The notes: a model not told the origin generated them from the sequence alone. A DNA stretch of 64,000 bases from Paenibacillus marchantiae (GCF_028771845.1 NZ_CP118270.1:6510001-6574000), one strand, 5' to 3'. Counted from the first letter of the stretch, positions 16,513-26,534 are shown. Made by a program: numbers and translations.

Positions 16513-19176
16513 CTACGGCTGCAACCCCCGAACCTCAAACTCATAGATTCGTGCTGCCGTATCGCCACCCTGCGTAGGTTTCAGCACATTCAGCTTCACA
16601 TAACGAGCCTTGACCAGTGCAATTGCATCCGAGGTTTCGGCTGCGGTATTCCCCTGTACATGAACTACATCTGACCAATTCACGCCATCAGCACTGACCT
16701 GAATCGAATAGTCGCTTGTATTAAAACCAGACCACTCCCCACCACTCTCCGCATGTTTGATGACAAAACCACTGATCTGATGTTCTTTGCCAAGATCAAC
16801 TTGCAGCCAATGCGGCTGGTTTCCCAGTGCGCACCATTTGCTGTTGCCCGTCACCTTCCCATCAATTGCCTTTCCCGCACCTTCAGCAGGTCCGCAAGCA
16901 TGGTCGGCAGTGGCCGTTTTGCCAAGTGCGACATTTTTGATCCCGGAAACAGCCTTACTTACGGTGATCAAAGCTTGCTTTGTTACCGTATCCTGCCCCG
17001 AGCTGTTGGTAGCTGTAAGCGTCACATTGTACGTGCCTTCCTTGTCATACGTTACCACTGGATTTTGCTCCGTGCTGACAGCCGGACTGCCATTCTCAAA
17101 AGTCCACGACCAGCCTTCCGTCACCTCGGAAGAGAGGTCAGTGAAATGCACCTGCTGACCCGGTGTGATCAGCGTTGCATCGGCCTTGAACTTTGCTTCC
17201 GGCTTCGGATACGCTGGCCACTGAATGGTCACGCTGGCAGCCTGGCCGCGCTCATATTTTGCATTCAGTGCCACGACTTTCAGTATAGTCGCCTGTTCCG
17301 CGTTGATTCTCTTCATCTCAGGCACATAGAACACGTTATTGGCGGTCGCACCCACCCAAGTCTCTTTGCCGTCGGGCAGTACACGGTAAATCTCATATTG
17401 TTGAACTTCCTCGTTCAACGCGTTCCATTGCAACCTTGCATCACCGTAAATACCGCCGCGGAAATCGGATTGGGTGACATTCAATGCTTGAACGGCCTCA
17501 AGAGGGTTCGATGGATTACTGTTCTTGTTCTTGTGGATAGATAGCTGCCCAATATGGATGTTATAATCCGATACGGTTTCCGTACTGTCAAAATACAAAG
17601 ACAATGCCGCAATCTGCTTTCCTTGGTAAGGCGTCAGATTGATCGTGTCCGTCGTCCAGTCGGTTGCCTTCTCGTTCTTCACATCCAGAAAGACGAACTG
17701 GTCCGGCTGGTCTGCAAAAGCGAGGCCAACCTTCATGCCCGGCTTGCTCTGCGTCTTGTACGTAATCGACAGCTCAGTACCCGACTCGATCTTGAGATCT
17801 GTTTTATACAGCTTCAGATGGGTTGCATTCGTTGGACTTAATGCACCGGCTACCTTCAGGGAACTGCCACCATAATAGGCATCCGACCAATCGAGAGAAG
17901 GTTTCAGCGCCGTGCCTTTACTTTCTGCTAACCAGCGCCATGTCGGAAGTACGTCCTGCAAACTGCGATTATTCCATCCAGTCTCCCGCACTTGTGTGCC
18001 ATCAACATAGAATTTCTCGCCACTGCCCGTGTTGAAATTGGTCGTGAAGGGCAGCTGGTCCACCGGCGATGATTCAACCACATTGTTCGCAATCCCTTTC
18101 CAGGCCTGGCTTGTCGACGTATTGGCCGGGTTGCCGTTCTGCCCTACCCAGAACTTATTTTCACGGGCAAAGAAATCGGTCATGCTGTCCGCGCTGTTGT
18201 ACGACCAATCCGGCCGATAAATGCCGAGGGAAGTCACAGCCGATTTCCCTTCAGGAAACAGCAAATTCCATTTCAGACTGGTATCGAATCCTTTAGCTTC
18301 CACATCGATACCTGCGAACAGTTCAAATGGTGATCTGCCCAGACTTTTGGCTTTGGCCGCAGAACTGCCAAGATCATTCCACCAGAAATTCAGGAACATG
18401 CTGTCTGATACCTTGTTCCCGTTATCCTGAAGGAACATTGCATTCCGGTCCGTCAGCGCATTTTGCCATGAAATATTGCCTTCCTTCGTCATGGAATCAT
18501 ACCAGATGATCTCCATACCCGCAGGCTTATGATCCTGAAGATAACGGAGGAATGTCTTCATTAACTGTGCGTCAGTGGCTGTTCCACCTTCAGTCTCCTG
18601 GTTGATAAACCAGCCGTCAAAACCGTAGTACTCTGCTACCTCAATTAATTTATCCGCGGCGGGGAAGGAGCCGTCGCTGTTCTGCTGAAGCATTTGCTTC
18701 ACCCACTCATATTTGCCACCGTATACCGATGGCGGGAAGAACACTGTGCCCATGATTGGCACTCCGTTCCGGTGTGCCGCATCAATCGTGTCGGCGCTTG
18801 GTGGCACAATAATACCTTCTCCCGCCGAGCCACCCCAATATACGAGCTTGTCGACATACTGCCAGTAAGAGAACGTATTTGCAGAGAATGTATCCGAGCC
18901 CTGTGACGGAACGCCACTGGTTCCCTGATTCAACGCAGACAAGGCCATCACTTTGGGATCTTTTGTTGCGTTCGGGTTAACTGCCTCTCCTGTGAATCGG
19001 CTCTGGAGCGGAATGGTGCTCCGGTTGAAGGCCGCATCCGGGTCGGAAGCTGGATTCCAGTGAAGCAATTGTTCAGGCAGCCAATAGGATGAATAAGGTT
19101 GCTTCGCCAAGGCCGCTGAGGAAAGAACGGCGCATACCCATATTACAAATAGGAGACTCGCACCAAGTTTTTTCAT
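16513..19176 (-). CDS. Secreted GH85 endo-beta-N-acetylglucosaminidase
   Basis: An 887-residue exported enzyme. Signal peptide residues 1-24 (ending ALAKQ); GH85 catalytic domain about 30-400; a galactose-binding-like segment about 430-560; a fibronectin-like stretch 570-655; a PKD domain about 660-745; and a C-terminal F5/8-type C (CBM32-like) domain 750-885. The GH85 signature is GFDGWFINQETEG, with Asn192 and Glu194 as the assisting and acid/base residues (N-x-E). GH85 enzymes cut the chitobiose core of N-linked glycans, leaving one GlcNAc on the protein. There is no LPXTG or S-layer motif, so it is probably released. It follows the ABC transporter genes behind an internal terminator. Confidence 0.92.
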   Translation of the reverse strand: MKKLGASLLFVIWVCAVLSSAALAKQPYSSYWLPEQLLHWNPASDPDAAFNRSTIPLQSRFTGEAVNPNATKDPKVMALSALNQGTSGVPSQGSDTFSANTFSYWQYVDKLVYWGGSAGEGIIVPPSADTIDAAHRNGVPIMGTVFFPPSVYGGKYEWVKQMLQQNSDGSFPAADKLIEVAEYYGFDGWFINQETEGGTATDAQLMKTFLRYLQDHKPAGMEIIWYDSMTKEGNISWQNALTDRNAMFLQDNGNKVSDSMFLNFWWNDLGSSAAKAKSLGRSPFELFAGIDVEAKGFDTSLKWNLLFPEGKSAVTSLGIYRPDWSYNSADSMTDFFARENKFWVGQNGNPANTSTSQAWKGIANNVVESSPVDQLPFTTNFNTGSGEKFYVDGTQVRETGWNNRSLQDVLPTWRWLAESKGTALKPSLDWSDAYYGGSSLKVAGALSPTNATHLKLYKTDLKIESGTELSITYKTQSKPGMKVGLAFADQPDQFVFLDVKNEKATDWTTDTINLTPYQGKQIAALSLYFDSTETVSDYNIHIGQLSIHKNKNSNPSNPLEAVQALNVTQSDFRGGIYGDARLQWNALNEEVQQYEIYRVLPDGKETWVGATANNVFYVPEMKRINAEQATILKVVALNAKYERGQAASVTIQWPAYPKPEAKFKADATLITPGQQVHFTDLSSEVTEGWSWTFENGSPAVSTEQNPVVTYDKEGTYNVTLTATNSSGQDTVTKQALITVSKAVSGIKNVALGKTATADHACGPAEGAGKAIDGKVTGNSKWCALGNQPHWLQVDLGKEHQISGFVIKHAESGGEWSGFNTSDYSIQVSADGVNWSDVVHVQGNTAAETSDAIALVKARYVKLNVLKPTQGGDTAARIYEFEVRGLQP

Positions 19177-19222
19177 ACCATACCCTCCAATCCATTTTTG
19201 GCAAACTAATCAGGGTAAAAAA

Positions 19223-19253
19223 GAAACGCCCGTCAAACCAGGACAGACGTTTC
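19223..19253 (-). terminator. Internal terminator/attenuator between binding protein and GH85 genes
   Basis: On the minus strand, GAAACG-TCT-GTC pairs with GAC-GGG-CGTTTC and six T's follow. Placed after the solute-binding protein gene, it would keep that protein in excess and let only part of transcription reach GH85. Confidence 0.65.
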
Positions 19254-19275
19254 CATGTCTACTTTATAATTCAGG

Positions 19276-20784
19276 TTATTTTTGATTTGCAGCTTTCCAT
19301 TCGTCGTACTGCTTTTGCGCTTCTGCAATCACTTTATCCAGACCTGCCGCTTTCAACTTCTCGATCGCTTTCGGCAGATGCTCATCCGGGTCAACAGCCC
19401 CCGTCATGATGGATGGGTAGAATTCTTTCACGATGGCGGAGATGGAAGCCACTTCCGTCTTCACCGGGTCAGGATTGAAGTTGAAGCCAAAGCTTGGAGC
19501 AACCTTCGCGGAATTGTTGAATTCCTTGAACGCTTCCCACTTATCTGCTGGATCTTCCTTGTGCATGTAGGTCAGGAACAGGTTACCCAGTGCAAAGCCA
19601 GGCATTTGGAATCCGTCCTTCATCGCTGGCAGATCCTCAATGACATTATCCGAAATCTTTTTGTAATGTGTTCCTTCAATGCCGTAGTTGATCAGGTTAC
19701 GCAGATATGGATCGGTATTCAGCAAGTTCAGGAACATCATAGCCCGTTCAGGGTTCTTGGAGTTCGCCGAGATTGCATGCATAGCGCCTGTTGCCGAACC
19801 AGTGAAAATAACCGGATCCTGCATCGGTGTAGTCACGATATCATAGCCCGCACTTCTGGACCATCCCAGTTCGGCGTACGGCTGTGTCTGTTCACGGTCA
19901 ACAAACCATTTGCCTGTTTTGATGTTGTCGATGCCTTCCAGTGTCGCTACATCCTTGCGCAGATAACCTGCCTGATAGTATTTACGGATGGTTTTCAACG
20001 AGCTTTTCAGCTCTTCGGATTCCAACACATTAACGTATTTACCAGTGTCACCATTCATGTTGATACCAACCGGAAATTCGTCACCCAACAGGAAGTCGAA
20101 CGCCAGATAAGGCTTAAAGCCCTTCGGAACAGCCAGCGGAGTAATGTCGGCTGGTTCATTATCCTTAATTTGCTGCAGGTAAGGCTCCAGATCCTCTAAT
20201 GTGCGAATCTTGGTGATGTCCATGTTGTATTTATCAACGTACTGCTTGTTGAAGCGCCATACCCATTGCGAAGCCAACTCTTTGTTCACTGGCACGGCAT
20301 AGTTTTGGCCACCGATCTGCGATCCCGTAAGGAACCGTGGATCAAGTTGCTCTTTAATGCCCTGACCATACTTATCCAACAGATCATTGATTGGCAGGAA
20401 TGCTCCTCTGGTGGCATTTGGCAGATAATCATAAGCCCAGGAAGAAGTGAAAGCGATATCATAATTTTCGCCCGAAGCGGTAATGACTGGCATACGTTTG
20501 GAATAATCACCCCAGTCAATCATCGTGATGTCGACGGTTGTATTTATTTTCTCCATTAAGTATTTGTTCATTTCTTCCTGTACCATTGGCAAATCGCGCT
20601 GTGGACCACCAATCAGATATACCTTGAGCTTCACCGTGTCCTTATCGCCGGCTTCTCCCCCGGATGCCGCATTCCCGCTTGTATCATTGGTATTACTGCC
20701 ACCGCAGCCCGCTAGAACAGTAGAAAAAGCAAGCAGTAAAGTAACCATGAGCAGAACCATTTTTTTGGTCTTTTTGTTCTTCAT
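19276..20784 (-). CDS. Extracellular solute-binding lipoprotein of carbohydrate ABC transporter (LplA-type)
   Basis: A 502-residue lipoprotein. The start at 20784 has AAGGGGG 6 bases upstream; an upstream TTG frame would include the site itself. Signal peptide with lipobox VLAGC, then the family-1 solute-binding fold (LKVYLIGGPQRDLPMVQEEM; AISANSKNPERAMMFLNLL). The C-terminus KVIAEAQKQYDEWKAAN is typical of the large LplA-type binding proteins that feed oligosaccharide importers. It is encoded with two permeases and a GH85 enzyme, so the likely cargo is a released N-glycan or fragment. No ATPase gene is present, as usual for this class, which shares an MsmX-like ATPase. Confidence 0.9.
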   Translation of the reverse strand: MKNKKTKKMVLLMVTLLLAFSTVLAGCGGSNTNDTSGNAASGGEAGDKDTVKLKVYLIGGPQRDLPMVQEEMNKYLMEKINTTVDITMIDWGDYSKRMPVITASGENYDIAFTSSWAYDYLPNATRGAFLPINDLLDKYGQGIKEQLDPRFLTGSQIGGQNYAVPVNKELASQWVWRFNKQYVDKYNMDITKIRTLEDLEPYLQQIKDNEPADITPLAVPKGFKPYLAFDFLLGDEFPVGINMNGDTGKYVNVLESEELKSSLKTIRKYYQAGYLRKDVATLEGIDNIKTGKWFVDREQTQPYAELGWSRSAGYDIVTTPMQDPVIFTGSATGAMHAISANSKNPERAMMFLNLLNTDPYLRNLINYGIEGTHYKKISDNVIEDLPAMKDGFQMPGFALGNLFLTYMHKEDPADKWEAFKEFNNSAKVAPSFGFNFNPDPVKTEVASISAIVKEFYPSIMTGAVDPDEHLPKAIEKLKAAGLDKVIAEAQKQYDEWKAANQK

Positions 20785-20842
20785 GTGTATCCCCCTTATC
20801 AATGTTATTGTTACTGCCCTTTGAGGGCAGGCACAACCAGAC

Positions 20843-21799
20843 TTATTCTTTGACCGAACCGATGGTCAGACCTTGTATAAAATACTTTTGGAAAAACGGA
20901 TACGCCAGCGCAACCGGCAGTGTAGCCAAGACAACCATCGCCATGCGGACGGTCTCCGTTGGCAGTGTCGAGGCAATGTCATAGGACACGACTCGGCTGC
21001 TGTTTTGCACAACAAAATCCATATTGTTCTGTATTCGAATCAGCAATGTCTGGAGTGGAATCAGATTCGCATTGTCGATGTAGAGCAACGCATTGAACCA
21101 GTCATTCCAGAATCCTAACGTACTGAACAATCCAATAGTCGCAATGCCCGGCAACGAAATCGGCAGCACGATGCGCGTATAGATACCGAATTCAGAAGCT
21201 CCGTCGATTTTGGCCGACTCAATAACCGCATCCGGCACGGTGGTCGTGAAAAATGTACGCATAACGATAATGTAAAAAGCGTTCATGATTGACGGCAGGA
21301 TCAGCGCCCAGATCGAATCCCGCAAGTGCAGCACCTGCGTAACCACAATGTAACTGGGAACGAGACCGCCGGAAAATAGCATGGTGAAGAAGGCCAAAAA
21401 GCTGAAAAACCGACGCTGTGCAAAATTTTTGCGCGAGATGGCATATGCATACGTGGTGACCAAATACAGTGTGAGCGCGGTTCCGACAACCGTCACCGTT
21501 AAGGTAACCCCAAACGATTGGGCCATCTGCTGCCCGGATTCCATAAGGAATCGGTAGGCATCCAGCGTCCAGACTTCAGGGAATAACTTAAATCCATTGA
21601 TCGCCAGCGTCTTCTCATCGGTAAATGAGATGATAACAATGAACAGAAACGGAAAGATACAAGATAAGGCAAACAGACCGATAGCTATATTAAAAATCAC
21701 ATTGGATAATGGCGAAATGGCATTCAGATCTCTCGATTTCTTTCCGGTTCTCCTCGTATGGGCAGATGCCCGCTTTACCGGTTCGCTTAAATTACTCAT
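20843..21799 (-). CDS. Carbohydrate ABC transporter permease (LplC-type)
   Basis: A 318-residue permease with six membrane segments and the coupling loop ESAKIDGASEFGIYTRIVLPIS. It ends with the class-typical YPFFQKYFIQGLTIGSVKE. Preferred start ATG at 21799 with AAGGGGGTG upstream; longer frames overlap the preceding gene. It pairs with the permease at 21822-22751 and the binding protein downstream. Confidence 0.94.
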   Translation of the reverse strand: MSNLSEPVKRASAHTRRTGKKSRDLNAISPLSNVIFNIAIGLFALSCIFPFLFIVIISFTDEKTLAINGFKLFPEVWTLDAYRFLMESGQQMAQSFGVTLTVTVVGTALTLYLVTTYAYAISRKNFAQRRFFSFLAFFTMLFSGGLVPSYIVVTQVLHLRDSIWALILPSIMNAFYIIVMRTFFTTTVPDAVIESAKIDGASEFGIYTRIVLPISLPGIATIGLFSTLGFWNDWFNALLYIDNANLIPLQTLLIRIQNNMDFVVQNSSRVVSYDIASTLPTETVRMAMVVLATLPVALAYPFFQKYFIQGLTIGSVKE

Positions 21800-21821
21800 G
21801 GAAGCACCCCCTTGCCGCAGC

Positions 21822-22751
21822 CTAGAATACGGCATAATCCTTTTCAATTTTACGCACAGCATAGTTTGCCAGCAGGACAAGAATCAAACCGACAACCGAT
21901 TGATACAATCCTGTAGCTGTACTCATTCCCGTATCACCCATAATGGTCAAGCCGCGGTATACAAACGTGTCGATGACATTGGTGACCGGATACAGCGCAC
22001 CAGAGTCCCGCGGAACCTGATAGAACAGTCCAAAGTCGGAACGGAAGATCCCGCCGATCGCCAGAATGGTCAGGATGATCATTAGTGGTCTGAGCAGTGG
22101 CAGCGTAATGTACCGGATCTGTTTCCACTTCGTAGCGCCGTCGATCATCGCTGCCTCATAATAAGAACGGTCGATACCTGCGATTGCTGCCAGATACACT
22201 ACACTGCCATAACCTGCACCTTTCCACAGGCCGAGCAGAATGAGAAAATACGGCCAATATCCTGTCTCACTGTACCAACTAACCGGATCTCCACCAAAAT
22301 AGGTAATGATCTGGTTGAACACACCCTTTTCCACACTCAGAAACGAGAAGACGAAATAACTGATAATAACCCAAGACAGGAAATAAGGCATAAACATCGC
22401 GGTCTGGTAAATCTTCGCCAGCCGTTTGTTCAACAGTTCGTTCATGATGATCGCAAGCGTCACCGCGAGCACCAACCCGAGAAAGATCAGACCCAGGTTA
22501 TACAGAATGGTATTACGTGTGATGATATAGGCGTCACTGGTGGAGAACAGAAACTCAAAGTTCTTGAACCCAACCCATTCGCTTTTTAGAACGCTTTCAA
22601 GAAATCCGCCCGGATGTATCCGGAAGTCCTTAAAAGCAATAATCGTTCCGAACATTGGCAAATAGGCAAAAATGATAAACCAAGCTGCTCCCGGCAGTAC
22701 CAGCAGAAGAAACGCCTTGTTCTTCATCAGACTTTTGAAGATGCCCTGCAC
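21822..22751 (-). CDS. Carbohydrate ABC transporter permease (LplB-type)
   Basis: A 309-residue permease, first of the transporter genes. It begins with the class-typical LMKNKAFLLLVLPGAAWFII and has the coupling loop EAAMIDGATKWKQIRYITLP. The start is GTG at 22751 behind AAGGAGGG. A cre-like sequence stands about 130 bases upstream. Confidence 0.94.
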   Translation of the reverse strand: MQGIFKSLMKNKAFLLLVLPGAAWFIIFAYLPMFGTIIAFKDFRIHPGGFLESVLKSEWVGFKNFEFLFSTSDAYIITRNTILYNLGLIFLGLVLAVTLAIIMNELLNKRLAKIYQTAMFMPYFLSWVIISYFVFSFLSVEKGVFNQIITYFGGDPVSWYSETGYWPYFLILLGLWKGAGYGSVVYLAAIAGIDRSYYEAAMIDGATKWKQIRYITLPLLRPLMIILTILAIGGIFRSDFGLFYQVPRDSGALYPVTNVIDTFVYRGLTIMGDTGMSTATGLYQSVVGLILVLLANYAVRKIEKDYAVF

Positions 22752-22878
22752 GGCTGTCCCTCCTTATAATCTCGTTCATTATCGCTTTAGCTGCATCCAG
22801 CATTAATCCCCTATAATCAACACTGGATCTAAGCTCTTTTGGTGCTTTGGATTTCCTCGTTCACTCCTACCTCCATTA

Positions 22879-22892
22879 TGCAAGCGCTACCA
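22879..22892. promoter_or_regulatory. cre-like site upstream of the glycan ABC operon
   Basis: TGCAAGCGCTACCA matches the Bacillus catabolite-responsive consensus TGNAANCGNWNNCA at every fixed position. It lies between the yesN terminator and the first permease gene, suggesting CcpA repression by preferred sugars. Confidence 0.65.
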
Positions 22893-22960
22893 ATTTTGAG
22901 ATAGTTGAAAAACCCAATAAATTGATGGATTAATTAAAGATCGTGCTTTCATTGCATAAC

Positions 22961-22989
22961 AAAAAAGACACCCCCACATGGGGAGTGTC
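22961..22989 (-). terminator. Terminator of the yesMN-type operon
   Basis: GACAC-CCCC and GGGG-GTGTC form a strong stem around ACAT. Six A's on the left become the U-run of the leftward transcript. Confidence 0.88.
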
Positions 22990-23012
22990 TTCATTCAGCC
23001 GGAGCACCCGGC

Positions 23013-24572
23013 TTATTTTTTCATGTAGATCGAGCGCAGCTCCGTAGGAGAAACGCCAGCATATTTCTTAAACTGTCTGTAAAAATATGTGGAGTCCCAA
23101 TAGCCCACCTCTCCCGCTATTTCTGCCGTCTTTTTGTCCGAATATAACAGCAAATGAGTGGCACGCTCGATTCGGTACTGGTTCACATAATCAGAAAAGG
23201 TGGTACCGACCTCTTGCTGGAACAATTGGCCGAGGTAGTTCGGATGAAGCTCCAGCCTCTGACTGAGCGTCTTAAGTGAAAGCTCATCCTGATAGTGATT
23301 TTTCACCACCTCCAGCACAGCCATGATATGCGGACTGTACGTTTTCTCGGCAGTATGGTATGTATCCAGCGTGTGATGAACAACCTTTCTGACCAATTGT
23401 TTCAGTTTGCTGAGCGTATGAATTCTGGACAGGGGGCCGAAGATGTCCCCGTAGTCAGGCGTTTTCTCTAGTTCCTTGGCGGCCAGCATAAGCTGGATCG
23501 CAGAATTGAAGAACGGTGTTCTCGGGAGGCAGGGTTCCTTACCCTCAACAATGAAGAATTCGTCGATGAATCGATCCACTTCAGTACCTTCCCCATCCCG
23601 CAGCAGCTTGTGGAACTGCTCCATCGCTGGCCCAGGCTTCTCTTGATGCTGATTGCTAGCTTCTTCGTTCTCCACTTGCATGATGAAGGTATTACAATCC
23701 ATAAACAAATGATTCTGAAGCCACAGCTTTACGGACTTGCAACTCTTTGGAAAACCCAGATAGGTCGACTCGGATTGACCGATGATCCCCCATACACGTG
23801 CACCTGTGTCCTCAGCAACCGCTTGCTTCATTTTGGTGAGTGCCTGAAGCTGCCATTCATCACTACCTTCCGTACCGGCTGAAACGAACAGCAGCATGAT
23901 GTCTCCGTTCTGATCAGGAAAACAGATGATACCGCAGCCATCCGGGAGGCCTTTGTTCCCGATCTGCTCACACTGCTCAGCAATTCCCGGCAGATACATC
24001 TGGGGATCATCCCCCTTGTCATCTCCTACAATCCTTAGAGAAGCCGCACAATATGTGGATTTGTTCATGGGAATCTCAAGCATCTGCGCACGCTCACGGA
24101 ATTCTTTGGCGTCAATGGTCTCGTTCGCCCACCGCTGCAAAATATTGTTGCGCAGAATCCTCCAGCTCTGATCCATTTGAATCTGGCGCATCTCTTCGTG
24201 CTCCCAATCCCGCTGCATATGCTTGATGGTCGCTTCCAGTTCATCCATATTGACTGGCTTGAGCAGGTAGTTCTCAACCCCCAGTGAGATGCCCTCCCGC
24301 ACATATTTGAATTCTTCGTAACCACTTAAAATAATGAATTTGGTATATGGATTGCGCGCTTTAGTCTCCCGGATTAGTTCAAGTCCGGTCATTTGCGGCA
24401 TCATGATATCCGTAATAATCAGATCGACAGGAACCTCGTCCATCATTGCTAGCGCTTCCAACCCATTGCATGCCGTTCCGGCAATCTGCATGTTATTCTG
24501 ATCCCAATCAATGATCGCTTGCATTCCTTTGACAATAAGCGGCTCATCATCGACCAACATTACACTTCTCAT
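23013..24572 (-). CDS. Response regulator, YesN-type (REC plus AraC HTH)
   Basis: A 519-residue regulator. N-terminal receiver domain with VDDEPL, phospho-acceptor Asp in DLIITDIMMP and Lys in YLLKPVN. The middle 250 residues are poorly conserved. The C-terminal AraC HTH is LSLKTLSQRLELHPNYLGQL and TAEIAGEVGYWDSTYFYRQF, ending GVSPTELR. The ATG overlaps the kinase stop codon (ATGA), giving coupled translation. It probably activates the transporter, GH85 and mannosidase genes when the kinase detects glycan. Confidence 0.95.
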   Translation of the reverse strand: MRSVMLVDDEPLIVKGMQAIIDWDQNNMQIAGTACNGLEALAMMDEVPVDLIITDIMMPQMTGLELIRETKARNPYTKFIILSGYEEFKYVREGISLGVENYLLKPVNMDELEATIKHMQRDWEHEEMRQIQMDQSWRILRNNILQRWANETIDAKEFRERAQMLEIPMNKSTYCAASLRIVGDDKGDDPQMYLPGIAEQCEQIGNKGLPDGCGIICFPDQNGDIMLLFVSAGTEGSDEWQLQALTKMKQAVAEDTGARVWGIIGQSESTYLGFPKSCKSVKLWLQNHLFMDCNTFIMQVENEEASNQHQEKPGPAMEQFHKLLRDGEGTEVDRFIDEFFIVEGKEPCLPRTPFFNSAIQLMLAAKELEKTPDYGDIFGPLSRIHTLSKLKQLVRKVVHHTLDTYHTAEKTYSPHIMAVLEVVKNHYQDELSLKTLSQRLELHPNYLGQLFQQEVGTTFSDYVNQYRIERATHLLLYSDKKTAEIAGEVGYWDSTYFYRQFKKYAGVSPTELRSIYMKK

Positions 24573-26401
24573 CCCGTTTCCTCCCTTGTAACTGGAATGC
24601 TGATGGTCACCTCACATCCTTCGCCTTCCGCACTGTTCAGGTGCAGACCATAATCACTGCCATAATTCAGACGTATGCGGTCGTGCACGTTCTTAAGACC
24701 CAAAGATCGGTCAGATGTCTCAGCAGCTTCATCGCCCTTATGCAACCCATGTTGCAGTTCAAGCAGTCTCTCCGCGGAAATCCCCTTTCCGTTATCCTTT
24801 ACACGGATGTGAATCACGCCGTTCTCTTCTTCGGCTGTGATGGAGATCCTGTTATCATCATCATTCGTACGAAAACCATGCACAATGTAATTCTCAATAA
24901 TCGGCTGGACCAGCAACTTGACGACCATGCTTCCCGCCGCTGCATTCTCGATATGGGTCTCCACGTGCAGCTTGTCCTCATACCGATATTGGACCAAAGC
25001 CAGGTACATGCCGCACAGCTCTATTTCCTCCGCCAAGGTTACATGGGTCTGCTTTTTGATCAAATGACGGAACATCGTGGCGAGAATATAAATCATCTGC
25101 CCAACATCCCTGGCTCCCAAACTGATGGCTTTCATGCGGATGCTTTCCAACGTATTGTACAGAAAATGGGGATTAATCTGTGCTTGCAAAGCCACAAGCT
25201 GCGCGTTCTTTTGTTTGATCTCCGACACATATACCGTTTCTATGTAAGACTCCAGCCGATCACACATATGATTAAATCTCTGCGAAATCTGCTGCAGCTC
25301 ATCTTCCCCCTCCATCTCGATACGTTTACTCAGATCACCCTCCTGCCAGCGCCGCATGTAAAGCACGAGTCTGTGAATTTTTTTGGAATAACGGCGGATG
25401 ATGGTGAACGTCACCGCAATGCTAATCATGATGCACAGAATCACAATCCCAATGAGGCTGAAACGAATCGCCTGAAGGCTCTGTTTGATTTGCGACTCCG
25501 GAATAATAGAAGCCACGACCATTCCCGTATTCCCGATATTCAGCAGCTGCACCTTGGAGCGCTCCTCCAGATCCACCCAATCCTCCGGCAAATTCATCTT
25601 CCCCCAGTACGGGTAGACGGTGTTGTCATACTTGCCCTTTGAATCGAAAATCACCTGACCTTCCCCTGTCATCAACATGATCCGACTGTTCTTGCCGCCC
25701 GGTCTGTCTCGAAGCAGCCCTTTGATGCGGTCTGTATTCAGCTCAAACATAATTGCACCGTACTGCTTCAATGTCACGGAGTCTTTGAGCACATTCGCGT
25801 AGCTGTACGGGGTAGGCTCATCAGCCATTTTCCCTTCGAAAAGCGGTTCGCTGCCCATATACTGCCAAGGTGCACTCCTCAGCCGCTGGAACCAGTCCTG
25901 ATGCCCTGCCGAAAGCTTGGGATGATAGTAAAAGTGCTGGGTCTCCCGATTAAGAACATAGAAAAAATCCTGATCCGTGCTGTATAACACGACATTTGCA
26001 ATCGAGGCCTCATCCTTTAACAGCAGACGTAATTGATAATCGAAGTTCCCTCGCTCTGTACGGTAGCTGTAAGCATATTGATTCAGGCGCCAATTGAGAA
26101 AATCCTCGTATTCATTAGTCAAAAAATACTTCAGATCATCGCCGATCATGGCGTCGGTATAAATCTGCTGCACGGCATTATACAGCCGTTCGTACTGCTG
26201 ATTCAGGTTGATACTGACAATATCCAGCTCCTGCAAACTGGCATCCATTTGTTCCTGTACCACTCGCTGTTCATAGTAGCGGTAGGCCAACACCGAGATG
26301 CTGATGAACAACAGGACCATCACCATGGAATAAAACAGTAGGATTTTGTTGAACATTTTTTTCTTCAAGTAGTTCTTATACATGGTTCGTATCCTGGACA
26401 T
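24569..26401 (-). CDS. Sensor histidine kinase, YesM-type
   Basis: A 610-residue membrane kinase. Membrane segments at about 20-40 and 300-325 enclose a 260-residue extracellular sensor. A HAMP domain follows (GDLSKRIEMEGEDELQQISQ), then the LytS/YesM His_kinase motif QINPHFLYNTLESIRMKAI with the phospho-acceptor His, and an ATPase domain (IENYIVHGF, RVKDNGKGI, GLKNVHDRI). GGAGGAGG lies about 13 bases before the ATG. It is divergent from the mannosidase gene and coupled to the YesN-like regulator. Confidence 0.95.
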   Translation of the reverse strand: MSRIRTMYKNYLKKKMFNKILLFYSMVMVLLFISISVLAYRYYEQRVVQEQMDASLQELDIVSINLNQQYERLYNAVQQIYTDAMIGDDLKYFLTNEYEDFLNWRLNQYAYSYRTERGNFDYQLRLLLKDEASIANVVLYSTDQDFFYVLNRETQHFYYHPKLSAGHQDWFQRLRSAPWQYMGSEPLFEGKMADEPTPYSYANVLKDSVTLKQYGAIMFELNTDRIKGLLRDRPGGKNSRIMLMTGEGQVIFDSKGKYDNTVYPYWGKMNLPEDWVDLEERSKVQLLNIGNTGMVVASIIPESQIKQSLQAIRFSLIGIVILCIMISIAVTFTIIRRYSKKIHRLVLYMRRWQEGDLSKRIEMEGEDELQQISQRFNHMCDRLESYIETVYVSEIKQKNAQLVALQAQINPHFLYNTLESIRMKAISLGARDVGQMIYILATMFRHLIKKQTHVTLAEEIELCGMYLALVQYRYEDKLHVETHIENAAAGSMVVKLLVQPIIENYIVHGFRTNDDDNRISITAEEENGVIHIRVKDNGKGISAERLLELQHGLHKGDEAAETSDRSLGLKNVHDRIRLNYGSDYGLHLNSAEGEGCEVTISIPVTREETG

Positions 26402-26505
26402 TCGCGCCTGAACACCTCCTCCAGACCAATTTCCAACTCAGTGTATCACCGTTTGGTTAAATTCGACAATCACCAGCGCTCAGAATCAGTAATCCATATT
26501 TTGAT

Positions 26506-26534
26506 TTGTCAAAAGCGAATGGAAGCGCTATAAT
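26506..26534 (+). promoter_or_regulatory. Promoter of the mannosidase gene with overlapping cre-like site
   Basis: TTGTCA (26506-26511), 17-base spacer and TATAAT (26529-26534) form a good sigma-A promoter. TGGAAGCGCTATAA (26520-26533) fits TGNAANCGNWNNCA except for one base and covers the -10, so CcpA binding would block initiation. It agrees with the cre at 22879 on the same locus. Confidence 0.7.

Noticed and set aside
24641-25642. Long plus-strand open frame (333 codons) opposite the histidine kinase
   Set aside because: It is the antisense shadow of a clear YesM-type kinase and has no ribosome binding site or family character.
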